Below are positions 1 through 9,000 of a stretch of 64,000 nt of DNA, piece by piece; within the stretch, counting starts at the first letter, position 1; each line of letters starts with the position of its first letter. The stretch is taken from contig VWZS01010874.1 of assembly GCA_013397075.1 (NCBI GenBank), positions 374,039 to 438,038 of the forward strand. The letters are read 5' to 3'. The stretch comes from Rhabdornis inornatus (Eukaryota > Chordata > Aves > Passeriformes > Rhabdornithidae). Both the position numbers and the translations under genes were made by a program. The notes beneath the pieces were generated by a model. It saw only the letters and a program-made list of their open reading frames with translations. It did no database searches and was not told the origin of the DNA.

Positions 1-1507
1 ACATTATTTCAACACAAAACCCCAGCAGTAAGTTGCAAATTCTGATAAGTAGCCAACAATTTCTTTTGTAGTTTCATCAAGCACTGACTTTGTGAATACA
101 AATACTTGTGGACTGATGAATGTCCTGCAGGAGCAGGAGCTCTTGCCACCATTTTTCCTATGGAAGAACCTGTGAGAAGTTAGAATTTTTTTGTGGGAGG
201 ACTGGAGATTACCCTGAAAATGTGGCTTTTAAAATGACAAGTACATTTAACTTGTAATTATAAAATGCAATTAATGTGAATATTTGACCACAGTGCACCA
301 CCAGTGCCATTCTTGCTACAAATTGGTTATGGATACTAAATAAGGAGCATGATGTTTGGATAAAAATTGTGTAATGAAATTAAATTTGCCTTCTGAAAAT
401 GTATCCCTACCAAACATATAAATTTACAGGTCATAAAGATCTCACACACCTTTCAATTTTTTGAGTGTGTTCAAATTTGGTCACATTAAGAAAATATCAT
501 GCAGCATAATGGTCTATCAACTTGCTAGAACAAATGGCAGTGAATATCCAGTATCAATACAATTATTAATTACCAGTTATCTGTGTACCAAATACAACCA
601 CTTATTCAATGTAAATAAAATAACTCTCTTAAAAATTGATTTCCCAGATGAGAGGAAAATCTAGTTAGCAAGCTGAGTGTGAAATTTACATGTAGTTCAT
701 GAAAAAGTGATTACTTACGGAATTAATTGATTTCAGAAATGAATCTGAGGATGCAAAATTATGGCATAAAAAAGAAAACAATCTGAAGATCTGATTTAAA
801 AGGCATTTAGCTTTTCCTTCCATGCACAGCCAATCCCAGAAGCTGGGATCAACCAAGAAACCCTTACTCAAAACCATATTCCCAATTACCCATCTGCATA
901 ACATTTGCCCTTTTCTCATTCCCCTGTTGTTTGTCCACAACTGGGTCGTGTTGTGGTTTGGGGCCAGCAATTCCTTTCTCAAAAGTCTCATTGTCATACT
1001 GAGATACAGTTTTCAACCCATCAAACTGCCACTCAAAAGTACATCTTCTCACAAATTACTTGGAAGATGGGAAACCTCCTATCTTTCAGATACATTTCAG
1101 TGCTAGTGATGTCAGCCTTGTCCCTTCACCTTTTCCTTCTGCCTCCCTTCCTGTTGCTCCTTCTATACAAAATGTTCTTGTTGAATCATCTTCAGGCTGC
1201 TCCTAAATACTTGTGTTACCTATGAAAGCTGAAAGGACAAGGTGTAACAGAATCTTCCAGATAAACAAGTCCTTTGCTCTGCACAGACTTGGCGTTTTTG
1301 TGGTTTTCTCTTTAATACAGTAATCCAAGACACTACTGGGAACTTCGGAAAGATTTTTCAATTCTTGAAGAGCATGAGCCTCGTCATTCTGTCCCAGCAT
1401 AAACACTTTGGTGTGGCTTAACTACAAGGCTTACTGTTGGAAGAAATGCCATATTCCTTTATTGCAGCAAGGATTGCTGTACAATTTGATGTTTGTCCTT
1501 CTTCTGA
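1..1507. other. 5' flank of FAM204A, no recognised gene
   Basis: This AT-rich sequence lies upstream of the CpG island. Only short open frames are present, and none resembles a protein I know. No tRNA, repeat family or LTR was recognised. A minus-strand stretch at about 1434-1506 is bounded by splice-like AG and GT dinucleotides and is discussed in the findings. The human order would place PRLHR further upstream, but no single-exon GPCR frame is present here. Confidence 0.5.
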
Positions 1508-1517
1508 AAGAAGCTCA

Positions 1518-1955
1518 AGTGTGATGAGAAGCAGCTGAGGGAGCTGGGGGTGTTGAGTCTGGAGAAAAAGAGGTTCAAGGGGGGAAATTATCGCTTTGCA
1601 CAACTCCCCACAGGAGGCTGGTGCCAGACTGGTGTCGGGCTCTGCTCCCAGGAAAGAAGAGATATGATGAGAGGAAATGGCCTTCTGTTGCATCAGTTGC
1701 CATTTAAGTTGGACATCAGGAGCAGTTTTTTCACTGAAGGGGTGACTTTCAGTGAAAAAAGACACCCTTTCACTGAAAGAGTGACTAAACATTGGACCGG
1801 GCTGCCCAGGGAGGTGGTGGTGGAGTCACCGGCCCTGGAGGTGTTCAAGGAAGGACTCCATGTAGTACCCAGTTTGGTTGACGCAGCGGCGTTGGGCCGT
1901 AACTCGGACTCGGTGGCCTCGGAGGCCTTTTCCAACCTAAAAGATTTGGAGACTC
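1518..1955 (+). mobile_element. CR1 LINE 3' end (5'-truncated, non-autonomous copy)
   Basis: The segment matches the 3' part of the avian CR1 consensus as I know it. It begins near the words GAGAAGCAGCTGAGGGAGCT and continues through GGCTGCCCAGGGAGGTGGT (about 1801-1819). It then passes through GAGTCACCGGCCCTGGAGGT (about 1825-1844) and ends with the CR1-type tail CCTTTTCCAACCTAAA (about 1926-1941). The reverse-transcriptase region is missing, so this is an ordinary 5'-truncated insertion on the + strand. The final ATTCTATG-type microsatellite is not intact. It sits about 200 bp upstream of the FAM204A first exon, and its 3' end merges into the CpG island. Open frames of 185 and 124 residues over it are by-products of the repeat. 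The subfamily cannot be named by eye. Confidence 0.88.
1726..1760. repeat. Inverted repeat inside the CR1 copy
   Basis: Two perfect 13-bp arms (1726-1738 and 1748-1760), each built on TTCACTGAA or its complement, flank a 9-bp spacer. A third copy of the core in direct orientation follows at about 1769-1777. The CR1 consensus has only one such word here, so the extra copies look like a local duplication with inversion. The pattern could have arisen by template switching during replication or reverse transcription. Confidence 0.8.
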
Positions 1956-2106
1956 TGACAACTCCTCGCCAGCACACACCGTCCCTGCAGCCCCGTTCCC
2001 CTCACAGCACGGCCGAGCACGGAAGCCATGGCCGCCCCGGGACACCCCGGCCTGCCCGGGACCGCCCCGCCCCGCCCCGCTGCCATGTTGACCAACGCGC
2101 CCGCTG

Positions 2107-2168
2107 ATTGGCTGCGCCGCCAGCCCAATCCGCGCGCAGGGTGTTCCGCCGGTGCCAAGATGGCGGCC
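2107..2168 (+). promoter_or_regulatory. Core promoter elements: inverted CCAAT, CCAAT, YY1
   Basis: ATTGG at 2107-2111 and CCAAT at 2125-2129 are NF-Y-type boxes about 15 bp apart. AAGATGGCGGCC at 2157-2168 fits the YY1 consensus that commonly lies just downstream of the start site in TATA-less housekeeping promoters. Together they place transcription initiation at roughly 2130-2155. The motifs are seen directly; factor binding is inferred. Confidence 0.6.
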
Positions 2169-2170
2169 AG
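2135..2170 (+). other. FAM204A exon 1 (5' UTR, 5' end estimated)
   Basis: The 3' boundary is the splice donor CCAG|GTAAAC at 2170/2171. The 5' end is only estimated, from the CCAAT and YY1 spacing. The exon carries an ATG at 2160 that is part of the YY1 word and opens a short upstream frame. An alternative donor (AAACA|GTAAGT) at 2612/2613 could serve another 5' UTR exon from the same island. Confidence 0.55.
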
Positions 2171-2731
2171 GTAAACACGGCCGGGAGCGCTGGGCGCGGG
2201 GCCGTGCGGGGACAGTGAGGGGGCTCCGGCAGCGCCGCCGGCCGTGCGGGGACACCGAGGGGGCTCCGGCAGCCCCGCCGGCCGGGCGGGGACTGGCGGG
2301 ACGGCGAGGGCCGGCTGCCTTCCCTCAGGCCGGCACTGAGCCGCGTTTCTGTTCGTGTCGCTAGCCCCGGAGCTTCCGCGGCCTGCCGCCTCCCCGGACG
2401 GGCTCCTCCCTGTCGCGGCCCGGCGAAGGGAGGTGGCTGTGCTGTCCCGGGAAGTTGTCCCTGTGCAGGCGCTCGAGGCGTTTGCTACAGTGTCGCCCTA
2501 AACTGAAAGCTGTAAGCGAACGCATGGGGCACAACTTTAAAGGACAAGGAGTGGGGTAGAAAAGAGCCAGCAGTGTCAGCCTCTGTATTCAAGTTGTCTT
2601 CTTTCCGAAACAGTAAGTATTAGGACCTTTATAATTCTTGTCTAAAACATGTTGTGATAGTTACAGAGTTAAAGATAGGCTGAAATATTTCTGATGACGT
2701 ACTTTCCTGTTTCTGTTTCTCTCTTCTGCAG
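2171..2731 (+). other. FAM204A intron 1
   Basis: This GT-AG intron runs from GTAAAC at 2171 to an acceptor with a pyrimidine-rich tract (CTCTTCTGCAG) ending at 2731. The first 300 bp are CpG island and minisatellite, and the rest is AT-rich. A second possible acceptor TTTGCAG ends at 2772, still upstream of the start codon. Confidence 0.65.
2201..2300. repeat. 40-bp GC-rich minisatellite, about 2.5 copies
   Basis: The word GCCGTGCGGGGACA recurs at 2201 and 2241, with a diverged start (GCCGGGCGGGGACT) at 2281, giving a 40-bp period. Copies 1 and 2 differ at only a few positions. The array starts 30 bp after the exon 1 donor, inside the CpG island, so copy-number changes would alter promoter-proximal intron 1. 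Confidence 0.85.
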
Positions 2732-3030
2732 GTTGTTTTTGTGTTGGAATGGGTAACCTGGTGTCTTTGCAGTGACTTGAAACAGTCTGGACTTATTTAA
2801 ACTGGAAGATGTGGAGTGGGCTGTTGCCTCCAGGACTGAATGAGAGTGATGTTGATCTAAGTTCTGATGATGGAGAAGAATCACCTGATTCCTGTTCAAA
2901 AGAAGATACTGAAAGACTTCAGGGGACTGGACAAGAAAGTAATGCCAGCAGTGAACCTATTGTATCAGTGACAGATGAAGAAAGTGAATCTCAAACGTGC
3001 CCTCCTGGAGTTTCTGTAAATATCTGGAAT
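2732..3030 (+). CDS. FAM204A: FAM204A exon 2 (leader plus residues 1-74)
   Basis: The coding part is 2809-3030. The exon ends at ATCTGGAAT|GTATGT with phase 0. It encodes the conserved start MWSGLLPPGLNESD, the acidic Ser/Glu-rich region, and the CPPGVSVNIWN motif (human CPSGIPIDMWN from memory). Failure to splice would add 20 codons and then a stop at 3091-3093. Confidence 0.93.
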
Positions 3031-6000
3031 GTATGTATCATCGCAGGTCTCCAAATGAGCATAATGCAGTGTACTCAAATGGCTGATTTTTAGATTAAAA
3101 TAATTCAGGGTTGAATAGTCAATATACAAGTCTGAAATTAGATAAAATATGATCAGAGTATGCAAACTTTAGATTGTTTAAAGCAAGGTGAACAGGAATT
3201 TAGGAAAGAAGTGATTAGGTGGCAGTTTGGTGGTGATTGAAAGCGCATCCAGGAGTTGTCATAACTATGCAGTTGCATAAAACTTGTGTTTTCAGTGAAT
3301 TATAGGTTCTGAACTGCTTGGTAGGTGCTTTCTGCATTGGTAAGGATTTACAGCTTAGTGTTTCAGCCTCTGTGGGAAGGGGAGGTGTGCCTCCCCTGGG
3401 AGGGGAAGGTGTGCCCTGCTGCTTGCTGTAAGGGTTAAATTTAAGCATTCAGACTCAAGACTTTATAACCTCCTGACTTTGCAGTTGCATGTAAAGACTG
3501 GGGGGGAAAAAAAAGCCTCTTAACAAAGCAATGTGTTTCAGGCTTTGGATTCAAAATAAGAATTGGCAAAAAATAGTTGTTTGCTTTCATCTCTCAATCC
3601 TTGTAGGTAGCTTGCTGTGCAAGGACCGTGCTGTCACTAATTTGTGGGTTACGAACTACCAGCTAGGCAATAAAAATACATGGTGTAGCTCTGGAGTACA
3701 CAACACGCAAAAGTGTGTTCTGTGTCACATCCCATGAGAGAACTGTCAGATCTGAACAGTCCTGGGATGTAGGGAGGGCAGAAAGTCAGAGAGAGGTGGT
3801 GAAAGATTAGCACCAGTTCCAGTTTAACATCATCAGAGTCGCATGGTCTTGATTTATAAATTGAGATGTACTAGATAACACAAGGCACTTTGGATAATTT
3901 AATATTTCTCTATGTAATTTCTTAAAAATGGGGGGAAATTAAAAATACTGAGTTGCTTTTTCGTAATCTTGTAGAAATTTGTGGAGCTTCAGAAGAAACA
4001 CCGTGAAATGAAAATGCAAGTAAAAGAGGAAAACAGATGCCGAAAAAGAAAGCGCAGCCGAAAAGGTGTTTTTTTTATGATTAACAGAATTTATCTTTTT
4101 CAAACTGAATTAGTAGCTGTTTTGTGGGGTTGGTGGTTTTTGGATTTTGAGGTATTTTTTTCATGTGTTGTTTTTTTTTAGTGAAGACTTGTATTCTAGC
4201 TGTTACTAGGATTTTATTTTTTCACTTGTATACGTCACTTGCAAGGTTGTTGTGAGGTTGTAGATTACTGCATAGAATGCAAGTAATTGTCCTCTTCTTA
4301 AAAAGAAGGCAGAATTTACAGAGTTAATACTGATTTATAGTGGTTAAGTGTATAAAACCTAGTTTTGTACATTCTGGTTAAAACTTCACAGATGTTGCAG
4401 GAGTTTCTTACAGCTGTGTGGTTTAAATCCACATGATCATTGGGTAAAAATCCCAGTGTGTTGATCTTTCGAAGGAAATGTGACCAATTAGAGCTCTGTT
4501 AACTTCATTGGATGCTGTGGGGTATCACTGTGTAATGTTGGATTTTTCTTTCTTTTTTTTCCCCTTAGAAAAACAGAAAAAGACCGATGAAGTGGCTAAG
4601 AGGTATAACCAGGTCAATGGGATTACCTGAGGTCTGTTAGTAGCAGGCAAAACTTGTAATAAGCTTGACCACATTCATAGCTAAAGCCTAGCTTTGAGCA
4701 CTGTGTAAAATATTTTTTAAATTTTTTCAGTGTCTCTGTTGGGCAGGCTGAATTTGTACCAGTGATTGCTTGATGGAGTGTTATTGCTTCATTTTAGAAA
4801 TCAACACAAATGTATTATTTAATGTAATTTTTAATAGATTTAATGTTCTTCCTCCTTCCTTCATACAAGCTCCTGTTCAGCCTGTTCCTTCTCTTCTGTT
4901 TCCTCATTGGCAGTGTTAGGTTTATGGTTAGACTCAATCTTAAAGAACTTTTTCAATCTAAATGAAATTTAGGACCTAGCTACCTATCAGTTTGCTTTCA
5001 AGATTGTGAAATTACACTTACAAAGGGAAAGGAATAATTAATTTCACTTTATTTAAAAACTCAATGGGTGAAAAGACCACATCTGCCAAATGGAACAGTT
5101 TATTTTAGCTTTGGAAAGGATATTACAAGTTGTGGAAAGGGAAGTGGTTGTAGTAATGACTTGTTTGTTTGTTTTTAGTAGTCAGCAGTTGGAAAATGAA
5201 GACAAATGGAAAGAACTTACACAATACTTTGGAATCAATGATCGATTTGAATCACCTGTGTGCAGCAGGGCTCCACAAAAGGTGACTGTCATTACAAAGG
5301 CAGTGTCAGCTTGTATTTGGCAGTAAAAGAACTTGTCCTTAACTGAGATAGGAATGAAACTGAGGCTGTTTGAGAGTAAAGGATGCAGTCACTTTGAGGA
5401 AGGACGATTTTGTGAACTTTTTAAATAAATGTCCTTGAATGATTGCTGATGTCCAGGCTTGTTTCCTGTCTGGTTTTGTTTTCTCCTGTTGTGAGAGACA
5501 GAATACTTCATACGCATTGTTTGATTTGGCCTTTTTTTTGCTTCATTGTGTTTTAACTTTAAAATGTGTCACATAAATCCTTCAGATGACTCCAGTGGCT
5601 ACAAGAATTAAAGGGGCAAACCTAGCATACATTTTGAGTGGATTCATAACACATTCTGTTCAGAAATATTGCTGTGTAACTAGTCATATCTGAAATAGTT
5701 GTCAGACATGATGGGTAAGTTAAGAATCTCACTATATTGTGAGTTTCTGGTAGCACTGTTGGTTCTACAGTATTTCTTATGAAGTTCTTTGTAAGTTCTA
5801 TTCAGTTAGCTTCTTTTATGATAATTCTTGTATTTTTCATTTTCTTAGAGTAAGTTTCTACATGCAGGTCATGAAGATTTGCTTTTTAATTTTGGTGGCT
5901 ATGTAGTTGTCTTTAAAGTGCTCAGGATAGATCTGGAATGACTCCCAAGGTGTTCAAATGCAGATGGTTTCATTGTAATTTCAGGGATATTATCACTAGT

Positions 6001-9000
6001 GGAAGATGCATCTCATTATTTTCAGAAAAGGCATCTTAACGGGATTTGCCATCACTGCAACTTCCAATTGTGCATTTTTTTTCGTTTGCCACCTGAAATA
6101 ATTCAAGTGCAGTGTTTGCAGATCACTGTTTCTCAAGAATCACATTAGCTTTTTCACTTTTATCTCTTAAAAAAGTGTATGTTATGGGACTGTCAAATGT
6201 GTTGTCTTTAGGTTCACTAATATTTAAACCTAGTGAGGCTGTAAATTGTGTTTTGTTATAAGAATGACTTTTTTTGTGAAATTGTGAAGTCGGTGCTACA
6301 TTTCTATGTTCCATCAAAAGTTTACAACTGTAATTTTCAGGAAATAGTTACTCTTTATCATTAGGTTATTGGTAGGTGTTGCCATTAAACAAGTTATGTT
6401 TACTTCTGAAAATAAGAAAACAGTCTTTAAATTCTGAAGCTTTTTCATTGTTTTCCATAGGGCTGTTAGAATTTTTAATTTATTAGCACAGTGGAGTGGC
6501 TTTGTGCCAGAACTCTGTTTTTGGGTAAAGATAAGATCTTAGAACTCTAACGATACAGTGGTAATTGCCATTCTTCATGTTACCTGACACATATATTTCA
6601 AATTTTGTTTCGAAAGCTCCAGGGATGGAAGAGATAAGCCAGATCTTCAGATGAAATTTTATTGTGACAGGCATAAGCTAGCCCGTGTAATTTTTTTAAC
6701 CTATAGTATTATCCTGCACATAAGGTGGAACTAATGCAATGATTTGTGCTCAGGCGGCCTCTCAGTGAATTCTTAATTATACTGTCCGTTACAATACACA
6801 GACAGAGTGATTTGTGGTACACAGAAATTACAGGTTTATGCAGTGTCTTAAAGAATTTTATGAAAGAAATATTTTTAGAAAGGAGGTACTCCCTTTAAAT
6901 ATGTTATTTTCGTTCTAAAGGCACTTACCTTTTTTTTTTCCCTAGTCTGGCCTTGAACTGAGCATAGAGAAGTGTGTGGCTGAAGGTGATATTGCCAAGG
7001 CTGAGGAGCTGAGTGACAGATTAGCCATTCGTGAGGTAAGTGGGCTGTTCACAAAAACTGAGTTTAGTTTTGCACATCTGGATTAATAGTGTCATGAGTA
7101 AAACAGCGTTGAAGATTGTTTGCAGCATCTTTCCTGTTTCCTGAGCAGATTGCTGTCAGTGACTGAAGGACTTTGCTGCTGATCTAGCTATGCTTGGACT
7201 GCTGTAACTGTGTTTAAGAACTGAAAATACAGCCATGAGCTGTCCCAAGTAACCTTGCTTTAGAGCCTTGCAGCTCACTCCACAACTTAGAGGAGTTGGT
7301 ATCTGGTCATCTGTGTTGAGCTTTTGATTTTTCTCTATGTTGCAAGCCAAGAGGACAGGAATAGGATGTTCCCTTCCTCTCAGTTTCCTGTGCCTCGTAA
7401 ATCTTTTTGCATTACCTTACCCACAAGCTTGGGAACCCTGAAGACAGGTAGAGATTTAGCAAGCCTAGAGCAAATAAGGGCATATGAACCCCAAGTTGTG
7501 TGCCAATACTTGTTTTCCTGTGTATCCATGTAGTCAGGAGTTGATGACTAGAAGAATTCTGAAGAATGGGAGTAGATGGTTATTTCTCTGTACTCCTGCT
7601 GTAGCCTTAGAATTGTGTTGGATATTTTTTCTTCTTGTCATAACTGTTCAGTGTATAAATACACACCTGAAAACAAGTCCAGAGTAACACCATTTTTTCA
7701 AGATGTTGTCTTGTTAGTTGGTGTAGCTGAGTAATTTCATGAAAGCTGTGCTCTCTTTGCCACAAAAATGGATGCTTTTAAACCTGTATGTCCTGCTTAA
7801 TGAATGCTTAAAACTGGTGAGGAATCTATCAGATAGCTCTGGTAACTTAATTTAAGAAATTGTTCAATTTTTGTACCTAGGGTAGGTGGTGGCAGCTGAA
7901 GTAAAAATAGCTAAAGTCCACAAAGGCTGTTTTCCCCACTACTAGTAGTGCATGGGGAGAAAATGCAGAGGAAAAAATTTGGATGAAAAGATAGTTGAAT
8001 AGTTTTGAAGCCAGGTAAGGAAAAAAAAAAGTACTATTTCAGTGAGTGGAGAAGCAATCTTTTTAGAGTCATCGGAGTGGTGTGATTTAAACTATAAATC
8101 TTCTAGATTTATACTAAAAAATAATTACACGATTTTTGCTTTCATTCCTTTATCTTGCATATTCTTCCATCTTCACAGAGGTAATGGGAATTTTCTGTCC
8201 ACTGTGTATGCTTGCAAAATTCAAAAGTATTAGAAAAGGATTAGGAAAGCAAAGACAAATTTTAGCTGCTTCTAATTCTCATACAAATATTTTAAATGTT
8301 TCTTAAATACAGTGTTTTAAACTAAGCTTTAATGTAAAATTGCAGATTTAAATCTGTTTAATGCAATATATTACAATATTGTGATGGCTTTAAAAACAGA
8401 TGGTTTTTGAAGTGGGAAATACAGTTCTTAAGGTTCTCTGGGGTTAGGTAAAAGTTACTCTTCCTCAGTGAGTGTTCTTACAAAATTATTAAACTCCTCC
8501 ATTTAGTCACTCAGGGCAGTTTCTAATAACTAGACTCTTATCTGCCTTGTCACCAGGGATCACAAAACTTCAGTCTGCAAAGATAACAGCTATTGACAGT
8601 GGTAGGAATGTGTCCTGATGTTCGCTTTGAGTCTGACCAGCTTCTGACTGTTTTATTACCTTTCATGTGTACAACATGAAAAACACTTGCTGTTCTCCTT
8701 CACAAATGTCATTATCCCATCTCCTCTAAAGTGGTTGGAGTATTATAATCAATAAAACATAGTGAGGTTCTAGTGCAAATTGTTTGACTATAAAAACAAA
8801 TTAATGTAAGAAGTTTTAAGGTTTTGTAATATTTATGATAAACTGCTATCTGATTTTGGTGGCCATGGGATTATACAGCATCTAGCGTATCCCAGGTGCT
8901 ACAGCAGTGTATTATTATTTGTGGAACATTAGCTCCAAATTGTTGACTTTCAAATATTAGCATGTTGTAATTCTGAAAACAAAATGCTTGAAACATTATT

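Larger units (their letters stand above)
1860..2480. promoter_or_regulatory. CpG-island promoter of FAM204A
   Basis: This stretch is very rich in G, C and CpG, in sharp contrast to the AT-rich flanks. It covers the non-coding first exon and the start of intron 1, as expected of a broadly expressed gene. No TATA box is visible. The left part overlaps the GC-rich 3' end of a CR1 copy. Both strands carry CCAAT and YY1-like words, so transcription in both directions is plausible. Confidence 0.85.
2160..2775 (+). other. Two overlapping upstream ORFs in the spliced 5' leader
   Basis: If exon 1 (to 2170) joins exon 2 at 2732, the ATG at 2160 reads an 11-codon peptide starting MAARLFLC and stopping at TAA 2754-2756. 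A second ATG at 2749 reads 8 codons (MGNLVSLQ) to TGA 2773-2775. Both end before the main start at 2809, so they could reduce translation of FAM204A. Use of the alternative acceptor at 2772/2773 would replace both by a single 12-codon frame. Confidence 0.45.

Noticed and set aside
864..1052. Minus-strand frame starting at GTG and ending NWEYGFE before a GTAAGG donor-like site
   Set aside because: The length is within chance expectation, no convincing acceptor precedes it, and I recognise no homologue.
1550..2107. 185-residue + strand frame (and overlapping minus frames)
   Set aside because: It is the CR1 3' end read through into the GC-rich promoter; not a host protein.
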